Assembly: GCA_034440615.1 (NCBI GenBank)
Contig: JAOTOM010004359.1
Location: forward strand, 46,001-110,000
DNA length: 64,000 nucleotides
Direction of reading: 5' to 3'
DNA from: Ashinkailepas kermadecensis
Taxonomy: Eukaryota; Arthropoda; Thecostraca; Neolepadidae
Shown: positions 1-11,500 of the stretch, piece after piece
How the letters are laid out: each line of letters opens with the position of its first letter
How positions within the stretch are numbered: position 1 is the stretch's first letter
Translations under genes and position numbers: made by a program
The notes under the pieces: generated by a model
Database searches by the model: none
What the model was told of the DNA's origin: nothing
The model's input: the letters and a program-made list of their open reading frames with translations, nothing else

Positions 1-65
1 AGATCAACTGTTGGAAATGCTGATATTTCACTTTGGGAATGTTTCAGTTCATCCTATTTCTTCTG

Positions 66-167
<102 letters not shown>

Positions 168-403
168 CTTTCCACCCTTTCCGCTTCTTATTGACGAGAT
201 ATCCATCGTCAAACCAACCCATGTCATTTGACCTAAAAATAATGCCGGAGGCTATAGCTCAAAAACCGTTGGCCGAATCGGGCTGAAATTTGCACAGATA
301 TATTCAGAGCCAAAGAATATCCTGTGAGCATATTGCGGTCTCAGTTAAAATGCATGGGGTGAAGTGCATTGGTCGATCTGTCGTGGAACGCACCAGCTGC
401 AAT

Positions 404-526
404 GTGGTTCCGGCGAGGTTGGTATATTTGTTCCGGCGAGGCTGGTATATTTGTTGTGTGTTAGTGTGACTTGTGTTCCGGCGAGGCTGGTATATTTGTT
501 GTGTGTTAGTGTGACTTGTGTTGACG
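404..526. repeat. tandem repeat, about 50 bp x 2.5
   Basis: Units contain TTCCGGCGAGGCTGGTATAT followed by a TTGTGTGTTAGTGTGACTTG segment. The first unit is shortened. Confidence 0.9.
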
Positions 527-588
527 TCGACTTCTATCCAGATGGACACCGCCGGCCATGTGGTCCAGTGGGAGACGAAGCGTTGGGA

Positions 589-829
589 GGAGCCAGACTG
601 GGTTGAAAGCCTCCTATTGGATGACAAACCGCCACGCCATAGGTAGGAGCCCGACTGGGTTCATAGCCTCCTATTGGATGACAAACGCCACGCTACAGGT
701 GTGTGTGGGAGCCAGACTGGGTTGATAGCCTCCTATTGGATGACAAACGCCACGCCACAGGTATGTGGGGGAGCCCGACTGGGTTGATAGCCTCCTATTG
801 GATGACAAACGCCGCGCCACAGGTAGGTG
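589..829. repeat. minisatellite, about 60-65 bp x 4
   Basis: Four copies of a unit with AGCCTCCTATTGGATGACAA and a CCACGCCACAGGT-type end. Copies differ by a few substitutions and by length at the GT-rich join. Confidence 0.93.
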
Positions 830-2530
830 AGAAGAGCTAGACCAGACTGATGACCTTGTAGTTTAAAGTCTACAGACCACAGATACTTGTCACGGGGCTC
901 TGCGATTCTGCATGCTGAGGGTTGTAGTTTCCAACGAGAAAAGCTAGTTTTTGTCATGACAACTAGTTTTTACCTGCAAAAACCGATCTGGTAAAAAGAG
1001 GCGGAAAATTCGTGCCATGCTCAAACTTCCTGTGACATTTTCAGGTCCAACTTGGCCTATTTCTATGTGCTATGCGCACTGATGCTACGTGACACTTTAC
1101 TAGGCGTACAAACAGTATATATTATGTATCTGAAAAAGAGTAAGCACCGTATTTGCGGAACCCTTACCGGTAAAAACCCGCAAATATATGACATGTCCAC
1201 TTTTACCACTGGTAAAACCAGTAAAAACAAGTTTGGTGTTAAAAGCTGCCAACACTGTGTATGATAACTTATAGGCAACTGCCTGGCAACAGTCTGCCTG
1301 GCAGTGATTGTCTAGGTTTTCCTTGTTATTACGATAACTGGTTCTCAAATTCGGCAGCTTCTCTCATTCGCCGGGTCTCAAATCCACGAGCCGTTCTTCA
1401 AAGTCACCAGCTGGTAGTGTTCTTTGAATTGATCGGGCTGATTGGTTAATCAAACGGTGACAACTTGTGCAACAATATCAACAGTCCAACAGTAAAACCA
1501 ATGTTAACGAAAGTTCTGCCCCAAATCAACAGGCAATCACGACTGATAGCGACGGAAAACCATCAGACCGAGACACCAAACGTTCCAGCTCCCACATCTT
1601 GCGACAGGCTACATCTCACTAGCCTCAACAATCCAACTCCGTTTATCACCTCTGTCTCTCGCGTATGTCCGCCCGCGTCGGCTGCCCCGTGAAGACTGTC
1701 GGCTCGGGGGGCTGCTGCCCTCGAGCGAGGGCTGCCTACTCCACATGGTAAATTATGATCGGTCGAGAACAACTATGACATCTGATGGTGACGTGGTCGA
1801 GCGTAATAGGTCGACGGCACAATGACTCGGTTAACTGCGATTGGTCGAAAGTACTTCCGACCGGGCCTCCAGCCCTACGCTCGCATCACCTGGTACCAGG
1901 GTGACGCGGGTGTCAACGACCTGACACGCAACTGTCATGTCGCAATGGCATTCTCGGCCGGCCGAACCGGGGTACTCGAGGTGTGGGAACGGATGCTGAG
2001 CTAAGCATAGCACACGCCGCGACCGGTAGACCCGTCGCGTCTACTGCTAAAATCAGCGCGCAGGCAGGTACCGACCAAATGCCTGGGATCCGCTCAGAGC
2101 TCGGATCCCAAGATACATGGGAGCCAAATGCATTGAAAAGAGGGGGTCCAAAATTAACTTCGTCACAAACCTAATCCAGTTGGAACAAAAGTAGTCATGC
2201 CTGCATCCCTTCGGTTGTGATAATTTTGATATACCACCAGTCATTTCATTATGTTTGGCATATTCGAACTATATTCCGTCGAGAATACAGTCCTGCCTTA
2301 CCTCTTTCCTGTACCCATCGACTTCCCTGATCTGAGAGATCATAAGACGTGTTCGCCGAACTTGCTTTACCTCTCACAAAACTCGACAGCTCTTTTAGTA
2401 TGCTGTTCCATTCCCCTCTCCTCCCCCTCTAATGTTGCAGTTTGAGGAGGGGTGTTGCCTACCTTGGGATTGAAGGAGCATTTCTGGGTAGATTCCGTTC
2501 ATTTTCCCCTGCCATTTGCATAAAAGCAAG
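830..2530. other. intronic or flanking sequence without a recognised gene
   Basis: Short reading frames occur on both strands, for example 1822-2004 (+), but none resembles a known domain. I found no convincing WD-repeat exon of NBAS here. The stretch 1150-1225 has small repeated ACCGGTAAAA / ACTGGTAAAA motifs. Confidence 0.5.
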
Positions 2531-2634
2531 TGTCCGTGTTAGACTACGTCTTCAGTTAGCATATCATTGATATTGAAAATATGATCGCATTTGTTTCCGA
2601 CGCCAGCCGGCGGCCATGGCTGGTCACCGGCTGG

Positions 2635-2817
2635 TGACCTGACCCCTGTCGTACCCCGAGACGGCAGTCGGTCACGTGTAGTGACCTGACCCCTGCCGTA
2701 CCCCCAGACAGCAGTCGGCCAACTGTCCGGTGTACGCGGCCACGTGTGGTGACCTGACCCCTGCCGTACCCCCAGACAGCAGCCGGCCGACTGTCCGGTG
2801 TACGCGGCCACGTGTGA
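2635..2817 (+). repeat. 68-bp tandem duplication spanning the NBAS exon 1 splice acceptor
   Basis: Two full 68-bp copies (2682-2749 and 2750-2817) and a diverged, shorter one (2635-2681). Each full copy has the polypyrimidine-CAG acceptor plus 42 bases that are exon sequence in the last copy. The upstream acceptor ends at 2707. Because 68 is not a multiple of three, use of it would shift the frame relative to the downstream exon. Confidence 0.9.
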
Positions 2818-3010
2818 TGACCTGAGCGGGGAACAGCTGACCGCTTGGTACCTGGGTCGGGCGCGCGAGGTGGTGGAGCGCACCAGCCTGGTACGACTCG
2901 GCCTCGACCTGGTGCAGCTGGGGCGCGAGCGTAACGTGGCCGGCCTGGAGACGCTGCGGGACGAGCTGGAGACGCTCTGCACGCTCGTGTACGACGCTGC
3001 GCACACCGAG
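2776..3010 (+). CDS. NBAS: NBAS exon 1 of this window (start of Sec39 region)
   Basis: The first base completes a codon, then 78 codons follow. The stretch LTAWYLGRAREVVE followed by GRERNVAGLETLRDEL and ending LVYDAAHTE matches the family segment just before the Sec39 domain (family pattern WYxxRAxEIE ... GMERNIPGL ... LVYEARC). The acceptor is CCCCCAG ending at 2775. The donor at 3011 is GTCAGG, with an unusual C at intron position 3. The exon ends on a full codon, as exon 2 requires. The acceptor and first 42 bases lie in the last copy of a 68-bp tandem repeat, so decoy acceptor sequence sits just upstream. Confidence 0.85.
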
Positions 3011-3329
3011 GTCAGGGCCGCCCCTTTCCATTTCCTTCTGCCCGCTCACTTGCACACAGAGTAGGATTTTACTTTTTTCAGGACGGTTCCGAAGTGTATG
3101 TTTTTGTCACATGATTATCTGAGCGGATAATTTTGTGCTGTTGGAAAATACATATGTTATGTTGTCCCGTAATTGTAATTAAATAGCGGGTGCCAGCTTT
3201 TTCAAGATGGAAATGATACCTGGGCCCGAAAATATACTGAGACTAAGGGTTTGATATGTCAGCCCACCCAAAATTATTCCTGTTCTTGCAAAGTGGGAAA
3301 GCAGAAAAGCAATTTAATTGAGATAGGAA

Positions 3330-3515
3330 CAGGGCAATCAGAATGCTAGGAATCAAATAGAATTGTGAAATATAAGAGCAAGGAAATTATTAACAATTGT
3401 GCTTAGCTTATGTGCAACCACATTTCGACTATTATGTGCAGGCATGGGCCCTCACTTAGAAAGAGATACAGGTATGCTGGAAAGATTGCAACGCAAAGCT
3501 ACTGTCCAGTGCGAC
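3330..3515 (+). pseudogene. CR1-like LINE reverse transcriptase remnant (C-terminal part)
   Basis: A degraded frame with several stops reads RAIRMLGIK, then AYVQPHFDYYVQAWA, then LERLQRKAT in a shifted frame. The same motifs occur in the better preserved CR1-like element at 49150-51950 (RMLGAINRN, AYVRPHLEYCVQAW, LERVQKRAT). This is a dead fragment. Confidence 0.75.
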
Positions 3516-3959
3516 GTCAAAACCCATCACGTTCACTTTTTCACGAAAATAAAATTGTCCAGTAACGGCAATTTTTGTGATTTTCATCAAAGCATTGAAT
3601 TGACCGAACCAAAATAGAATAAAATCGACATAGTTGTCGTCGTATATCACTTAATTGTGCAGCTGTTTCCCGCATTGCAATTCCAAATTTTATGTTATTT
3701 TGAAAAGTTTTAACATTCATCCTTTTGCCAATTTCTGAGCCTAAATGCAAAGTTAAAACCCATTACGTGCTCTTGATAGTGTCAAAACCCAATATGTTGA
3801 AAAGCAATTGCTAGCAGAAGCCATCGCGTTTACATGTAATGTACTTTGCTGAGTAAAAGCGCAAGTTGACAGGTTGTCAGTGTTTTTGTATACGTCTACT
3901 ATTACTGTGTAGTGGTAGACGTTTTGCGGTTATTTCATCCTTTGTGTCTGTGTCCACTC
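3516..3959. other. AT-richer intron sequence, nothing recognised
   Basis: No reading frame with recognisable domains and no obvious repeat. Confidence 0.5.
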
Positions 3960-6812
3960 GTCCTACGAGGTCACACTTTCGGTCGCCGCCTGCACCCCTG
4001 TTGCCACCGAGGGAAATCATCCCTGGACAGGGTGTCAGGGCGCCTCACCTTACCCGATGAACAACACTGGCCAGAGGCCTGACAGCCTGCGTCTGTCGCC
4101 GGTATGCAGATGATGCCAAATGAGTTAAGTAGGGCACTGACCTCCGCAAGGAGCTGAGTGGCGTTGGTATGCTGCCGTAATATTGTAGTCCTGTGAGTAT
4201 ATCTCATTGCCGCTGAGTAGGAAACCTTTGGATGGGTTTCTTCATACGCCCTCTCGGGTTTGTCGAAAAGAAAGGTGTCTGGTTGGGGACGAACATCCTC
4301 ATGTTAACTCAAATGTAGCCAAAATATATGTCGGTTGGCAGGTCTGTCGGAGTTAAGAAGTTAAAATGATGCTATTGGTTGGTATCAAATCACTTCAACG
4401 ACATGCCTTGATCCTGTGGGCCTCTACTACACCATACTCAGACAAACCATCCACCATTTCCTCTTCTGAAACATCCCTGAAGTCACAACAACTGATCACT
4501 ACCTTCGAATGGTTTTTGGTCCGATATGGTTGCACTGCGATCGGAATGGTAGTTTTGCGTCGCCCGCTCTGGTCTAGTTAGTTATTTGGGCTTCAGGGCG
4601 CATCGACTTCATCCGCTCTGGTCTCTAACGGTGTACTTCAACTCACTGATTCCTAGAGCATCCCATTCCTCCTCTACGTTTCGGAACTGCACTTCCAATC
4701 CTTCATCTCCCTAGCGTATGCTGGGCACGAACGATCGTATGGTGGATGCGGCACCTGACGATGATCGCAGTTGATGCACCTTGTTTCCAAGAACTACAGT
4801 TGTCGCCCGCATGCTCTGGTGAACCACATTTTCCACATGTTGGGCGACCTCTACAATGTTGTGTGATGTGGCCGTAACGCTGGCATCGGTAACAGCGCAT
4901 AGGGTTGGGAACGAACATCCTCATCTTAACTCGAATGTAGCAAACATACATGTTGGCTGGCAGACTTGTCGAGTTAGATATTAAAATGATGCTGTTAGTT
5001 GTATCAAATCACTTCCATGACGCGCCTTGATCCTGTGGGCCTCTACTACACCATACTCAGACAAACCATCCACTATTTCTTCTTCTGAGACATTCCTTAA
5101 GTCATAGCAATTAATCACGCCCTTCGAATGGTTGTAGGTCCGATATGATTGCACTGCGATCGGAATGGTAGTTTTGGATCGTCCGCTCTCTATCTCTAAC
5201 CGTGTAATCTGTAGTCTCTAACCCTGTAACTCATTCATACAGAAATTAATACTTAAGCTCATTCCTAGAGCACTCATTGCCTCCTCTGCGTTCCGGAACT
5301 CCATTTCCAATCCTCTATCTCGTAAAGGTTCACATCTAACGATGTCTCTAATTTGGTCGCAACCGCGTTTACGCTGAAAAGGGACAATGAGGAGAGCGTC
5401 TCTTCAGGTTCCTTTGATGCCAAGACCAGAACCCGAGGAGATCGTGGTCCTGGCTCCCGGATAATTGAACTGAACATTTGACATATTCTAGTGGTACCGA
5501 CCACGCGTTGCTGATGTGGTACGGGACGGGGAGGCGCAGGACGGTACGCCTCCGTGGGTGTCGGTTCGGACTACCTCTTGGGCAGCCGGAGTTTGGGTCC
5601 TTGCTCAAGGACCCAGGGCGGGTACGTGTGTTGGAAGAACCCATAAAGTGTGCCTAGTTTCCGCTCCTCGTGGCGCCCCACCACCTAAGAGTCCTACTGG
5701 GGGAACGCCTGTGCCCCGCCGGCGGAGGACACCAAGCGCCCGAAGAGCTATGCGGGGCAGGCGGCGCCTTCGTACGGCCGGGAAAGAGAGACTCACCACC
5801 CCCACCGCGCTACAGCACCGCCCACCCCTTGACCCCGGCCGGCCGATCCGGCAAGCACCAGGTCGAAGCCCAGGCTCCCGGACCTAGGCGAACTGCCACT
5901 TGGCCCGCATGGGTCCTGCGGGCCCGCCCGCCCCTCCGGGATATTGGGACCAAAGGGGTGTGTTGGTCCCCCACCACAACTGGCACCGTGCGGCGGGGGC
6001 CTCAACCACCAGGACTCCGTCAACCAGTGATAAATTATTCGTAAAATAGGGTGGAATATACCACTTTCTGGACACTCAATCCACATCCTTCTCCAAGAAG
6101 TATCGGCATCCTGCTCATTCATGAATGCTTATCAAGTCTGCATGTCTCCTTTCGAACAGTATCTCATTTATAAATAGCATGTGCATGCTCTCGATAAGGA
6201 ATGGTGATACACGAACATTTTCCAATGCAATTTCAGGTAAAGGGATTGCCTATAATGTGATATGGCATACAATATCAGTTTATATCATAGTTATTATTCT
6301 CCCTATCCCGAATATAGCTCTTTTTAAATTGTGAATCTCAAAACAAGTGATAAAGGTCCAATCATAAGTACCTACACTATTGACTCAAATTTTGGTCTGA
6401 AAAACATCAAAAGCATTTTAAACGACACTAATTCCATGGCAAATTTCTACATCCTGCTGGGCTCGTTTCGACATCTCACACCTGACGAAAAAACATTATT
6501 TTAACCCTGCCGTCAACCCCGGGGGACGGGCCGAGGGGCGAGGCCACCCCCAATACAACTGGGCGGATGGGTAGACCAGGGGAAGCTGGCCTACCTACTC
6601 GAACAGGAGAGAGTTGGTGCTGCAAGGCCAGGTGAAGGACATGGATGTTGAGATGGGATAGATATTGGAATTGGAGAAGGATGAAAGAGGCACTCCTAGT
6701 CTGACTCCTCGCCATTGGACAAAGAGTGTCCGCCGGATCTCGGAGCACGCAATCCCCCGCCATCACCACCACACCACCACCACGGAAAGGTGGTTGCTCG
6801 TCTAGGGTGACG
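3960..6812 (-). mobile_element. I-like LINE copy A (5' UTR and ORF1 only, rearranged)
   Basis: Reading on the - strand, 6812-6510 and 6024-5650 match the GC-rich 5' UTR of the LINE copies at 24830 and 61040; the gap is a later hAT-type insertion. ORF1 (nucleic-acid-binding gag-like protein) starts near 5644 and is frame-broken. At 4951-4703 a zinc-knuckle segment has CYRCQRYGHITQHC then CGKCGSPEHAGDNC. A block of about 300 bp (4284-4600) repeats 4905-5190 without the knuckles. A piece with LLAEVSALLNSFGI (about 4160-4120) matches the ORF1 end of copy B. No ORF2 follows. Confidence 0.78.
6025..6509. mobile_element. hAT-type MITE inserted in the 5' UTR of LINE copy A
   Basis: 485 bp of AT-rich sequence bounded by an 8-bp target duplication CCGTCAAC (6017-6024 and 6510-6517). 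The ends are imperfect terminal inverted repeats: CAGTGATAAATTATT on the left and the complement of a right end reading CAGGGTTAAAATAAT. The flanks join exactly into the uninterrupted UTR seen in the other copies. CAG-type ends and an 8-bp duplication are hallmarks of hAT elements. It has no transposase. Confidence 0.85.
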
Positions 6813-7039
6813 ATTTGTCGTCATCTTATAGCAGATACCTGTGAGTGGCATAAGTTTGCCCTATGCGGAGGTGGTACAGTGTCACCTCTACTTGTCTAGA
6901 CTTACGGCAGGACGAGCTCCATGGATCCAGAAGTTGCTCGATGGCTCTGAGCTTGTTTACAGGCCCCATCACACACTGCTTGCCACTTGTCTAGATTGGA
7001 AATATACTCTTTATTTATTTATTTCACGATACATGCTCT

Positions 7040-7560
7040 CCACGTATAGTGGCTGTTATGGACAGTCTGGGACACTCTTCTCAGTAATAGTCGGTGACAG
7101 GGAGTGGTAATGATCAAGTACACGGTGCGTTGCTCGCTTCGCCGCAGCATCCGCCAACCCGTTCCCAGAAATTCCCAGATGGTTAGGGAGCCAACATATA
7201 TAGGGGCCAACATATACCCTTATCACCCGTCGCCCTGGGCGTTGCATCTCAGTAAGACGGCTCAGAATATCCCGCAAAAGGGGTTTGATGGATAAAATGT
7301 GTTCAGAGCCATAAGACTGCTTAAAGAATCGGTGAATATATCGTGTAGATCACCATCCGACACCTACATCGTGGGGACTGGTTCCCTCAACAGCTGAGTT
7401 TTCAATAGCCGAGCCCACAAGAAAATATGCTATCTCCTCAGAGCAGCGAGCACGAGCTACAGTTCTACGAGGGGTACACAGCCACGTGCATCGATGATTC
7501 TATAACCGATACTGGCGTCGGCAGTGCCTTGTGTGTGGTAACTTTGCTCGGTGTTTTGCA
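7040..7560 (-). pseudogene. LINE RNase H domain remnant
   Basis: On the - strand, FTDSLSSLMALNTFYPSNP (about 7350-7295) and, after a frameshift, ICWLPNHLGISGNGLADAAA (about 7200-7140) match the RNase H domain of the I-like LINE at 30490-30900. Several stops and shifts make it non-functional. Confidence 0.75.
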
Positions 7561-7739
7561 CTTCCATCACATACGTCCGTTTTTACAGCATAAGTGGTGG
7601 TAGTCGTCAAGGCCCTTTTATTCAGGTGGTAGAAGAGGATTTACACCTTATCTTGCCAGACTTTCTCAGCAGCCTGTTGGTCCTGAAGAGATTTTGCTCA
7701 CCTAGCCCACTCGTACAAGGCATTTTACTGCTCATTTGT

Positions 7740-8104
7740 TTGCCTTGCTCAGGAGGGGGAAGATGCGTTGTGCTGAATTCCAATACAGGTGGGGAATGTG
7801 AGAACGAGCCTCAGGAGGGGAAAGGTGTTATATTGTGCTGGATTCCAAGCCAGGTGGGAAATGTTGGTAACGAGCCTCTGGAGGGGAAAACTGTTGTTTT
7901 GTGCTGGATTCCAGTCCAGGTGGGAAATGTTGGTAGCAAGCCTTAGGAGGAAAAATGTGTTGTATTGTGCTAGATTCCAAACCACATGGCAATTATTGGT
8001 ATCTGGCTCGCTGGAACAGCAGCCAAAAGTTCAGCGAGTGCATCGTCTTGCTCACACGCATCGTCTGCTACTTCCTGCCGGAGACTTCTACCACAGTATG
8101 TTTC
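7740..8104 (+). pseudogene. I-like LINE RNase H region, left part of copy split by Penelope elements
   Basis: Contains repeated VLCWIPSQVGNVGNE-type segments (RNase H motif around the last catalytic region) and then HRLLLPAGDFYHSMF, which corresponds to RSLPLPARDFYSSV in the LINE at 30334-31314. The continuation is found at 13496 onward beyond the 5.4-kb insertion. Frames are broken. Confidence 0.78.
7751..8010 (+). repeat. four tandem copies (about 65 bp) of a LINE RNase H segment
   Basis: Units begin at about 7751, 7815, 7880 and 7947 and each contains a GTGCTGGATTCCA-like core and a GGTGGGAAATGTTGGTA-like end. A coding fragment of a dead LINE has become a minisatellite. Confidence 0.85.
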
Positions 8105-8229
8105 ATACAACGAATAATGGCTCTTAGATGCTCCTGGGTTTTAGACATTGCGTGTAAAGCATACGACCTTCAATATACCAGGAGGTGCTGAGTTGACATC
8201 AAAAGTAACGTTAAGGATTATACTTTATT

Positions 8230-8264
8230 ACTCAACGTTTCGGCCAGGGGCCATCGTCAGGAGT
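8230..8264 (-). ncRNA. minimal hammerhead ribozyme motif, 3' pseudo-LTR of PLE
   Basis: On the - strand: stem I ACTC/GAGT, core CTGACGA, stem II GGCC/GGCC, then GAAAC and cleavage triplet GTT. Helix III is only the AACGTT palindrome, so the motif may act as a dimer, as reported for Penelope-like elements. Confidence 0.75.
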
Positions 8265-8546
8265 GATATAAAAATGTCAAGTTTAGCAATTGAACAAAAA
8301 AAGCACGCGAGAAAAAAAGCGTGCAAAAGACACGTGGAATGCAGAAAAGCCTCCTCAGTGGTGCAGACACTTAAAGAAACTCCAAACCAGAAACAAACTA
8401 TGTCAAGATTGAATCCTCTGAGGAAGCCCGAGCCGATGGTCCACATACATATCGATACATACACTCACGCACATATATAGACATAGATCCAATATAACGC
8501 GTAATACATAAAATATAATTTATGTTTATGTAATTTAAGTGATATA

Positions 8547-11500
8547 CTATGACGTCGTTTGCGTGTTTAGTTGCGGCCGTAGATTACGTATGTTTAGAGA
8601 TTCGAGGACCTTTAGATCAGCGTTGTCCCTGGCTGTTGCTAGAATTTCTACTTTGAAGTTTGTGTTAGTGTCGCTGTGTTCCATGTTAGAATGTTTGTCG
8701 ATCATGTGTTCGCCTAAAGGTGTGTATGCTCTTCGAAGTCTGGCATCTCCCAAGTGCTCATTGTACCTATCCCTGATACTACGTTTGGTTTCACCGACAT
8801 AAAATATTCCAAGACAGCGGTTGCACGTTATTTTATAAACTACGTTTTTCCGCGTGCATCTACCTTTGAGCCCGTTGATACAGGTGTGGCACGTTCTTCT
8901 ACCAGCAGGGCATGGCGGAATTTCCAGGGCTGAGCGGACCAGGTAAGATTTCAGCGTAGGTCCGCTAGTCCAGGCTACCCTAACATGGTTTAGATGAGAC
9001 GAACGGATGGCTGCGTTTACCTGTCGACATAGTTGGTCATCGACAAATGGAAGTCTCATGTAAACATAGTTGGGATTACTACCCGCTCGATGCCGACGTT
9101 GCCCACTTATCCTACTCCTGTTGTGAGGGTGAACAGCACGAGCGGCGGAGTGTACCCGATGTGCTGGGTATCCGTTTTCCAGGAAAAGAGTTGTCATCTT
9201 CGCAAGGCTCCGCTCGCATGAAATAGTATCGGAGGAGACTCGTGCTGCTCTCCTCATTTGGGATGTTAAAACGGCCTTTTTAGTGGCCATCGGGTGGGCC
9301 GAATCATAGTGCAAGATGATGGGGGCTGCCATAGGTTTAAAGTACAGTTCGGTGGTGTAGCTCCCATCAGCCTGAACTACAAACAACGTATCAAGGAAAG
9401 GAATCGAACTGCTATGACCAGTGTGTTCTAGGGTGAACTTGATGCTGGAGTGTTGTTGGTTAATTTCTGCAAAGAAGTCGAGCAGAGAGGCCAAGCCATG
9501 TGTCCAAACACCAAAAATATCGTCTATATACCTCATGTAGAGAGCTGGTTTCAAATCATACGAAGCTAAGAAGATCGACTCAAGGCGGTGCATAAAAGCA
9601 ATCGCTAAAGGAGGTGCACATCGGTTACCCATAGCCACTCCCTTTGTTTGCTTGTACATGGAGTTACCGAAACGTATGAGGTTATTGCTGAAAATATGTG
9701 TTAGTAATTTCACACAGTCCTGTACCCCAATCCCGAAAAGACAAATGTCATCCAGATTGTCCTCGATTAGACTAATCACAGCATCTATTCCCTCCTTTAT
9801 CGGAATGCTGCCATATAGATTTTTCACGTCCATGGTGAAAACAATACTGCCTTCCGGAAGTTTGGTAGGGAACGTTTCTTTCACCCTCTGTAGGTACGAC
9901 TCCGTGTTTGTCAGATGGGCGGGAGCCAACGCTTGTATCTGGACCAGAATCTTGCTCAAGAACCAAGATAACTTGTCTAGGGGGTCACCACTCGCCGACA
10001 CTATAGGGCGCAGTGGAACCTCTAGTTTGTGGTTTTTGGGGAGCCCGTATAATTCCGCTGTGCGGCTGGAATGAGGAAGGAGAGATAACACTATGTCTTT
10101 ATGTAACTTCCCTGATAAAGTTTCCTTGGTAATAGTACATGTTTCAATTTCGAGACGTTTGGTAGGGTTTGGTTGGGAAGAAATGCTCTGATAATCGTCC
10201 GTTATTTTACTGGCCTTTTCAATGTAATCCGTTTTGTTTAGCACGACGAATCCTTTGCATTTATCTGACGGCTTTACTATTACATTATCGTTGTTTTTCA
10301 TTTCCCGAAGTACTTCCCTCTGTTTCGCATAATTGTCCGACCTTTTGTTCGATGCTTTGTTGTGATATTTATATGCTTTTAGAACTTTTGTTTTTAAATC
10401 TTTCAACTCAGATTCTAATTGAGTTGTGGCTCTCGGTGGTTGGTATGCAAGAGTGTCGGGAAACATGGGGCGAAGCTTTGAATGACCTGTGCTAGAGGTG
10501 CTTTGTGATAAGCCTGCCCGCGGTACCTGAGGTACAGTTTGCTGTTTTGTCTCCCTCACATTCCTCCACCGCAAACCATAGATCGCCCTTTCTACGCCTG
10601 ATTCTGCCTTTTCCAAGCAGCTACGATCTACTTTTTGAGCTAACGCAAAATTGGGGCCTTTGTCAAGCAATCCCAATATATCTGAGTCTAGAGGTAACTT
10701 ACTTAGATTAGACGTGCGATGTGTACGATATTGTTCAGTGCCATCGCCGTTGGTGTCCGTACCGTGGGTGCCAGAAGTAATGCAACTACCCGAGCTTTCT
10801 CCATTGGTAGCCGCGTGGTGAAGTAAATTATTTTTATCCGGGAGTGGCGTAGGTGGTTGGTACGATGAATGTGTACCTAGGTGAAGTTCGTCCTCTTGTG
10901 GTGCGCTGCGGACGGCTGCTGGCCTCACGCCGCAGTTTCTGACTCCAGAAACAACGCTGGAGATCGTCAAACACAGAGACCACCCACGCATGACCAAAGC
11001 CCACCCAAAGCTCCAAACAGTCACAACGCTGGGCACGAACACACTAAACAACGAAGCGCACCAGACCCTGTCCGCACAGCAGCGAAAATCGACAACACTA
11101 CGTGGTGAAGCACCAACATCACTACAAACAGCTGTTTTCACTGGGCCGCAGTGTTTGTCCTCCTCCGACTCCTCAGGCAAGAGATGACTGGTTTCTAGGG
11201 GTAGTGAAGTGGAGTCCCTAGAGCTCTGATTGGGCCGAAGCGTCGAACTGGAGACTTCTTCTTCCGTTGCTGCAACACTTGAGGAAACAGGAGACTCGAT
11301 CTTCTGGGCATTTTCAGGCAAGCGACTTGGACACGGTACCTGCAGGAGGGTACTTCCCGGAAGACAAGTGCTTGACAGAGTCCCGTGCCCTGGTGCAAGC
11401 CCACGGCCTGAGCCGCTGCTGTCTACTAGACTCTGCTTCTGAAGCGATCCAAATTTCTTGACTAACCTTTGTCTGCAAGCGCTTCTTTCATGACGAAGGA

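Noticed and set aside
1822..2004. Possible WD-repeat exon of NBAS (ends with a VLEVWE-like motif)
   Set aside because: The motif is too short, the rest does not align with the NBAS propeller, and no convincing splice sites in matching phase were found.
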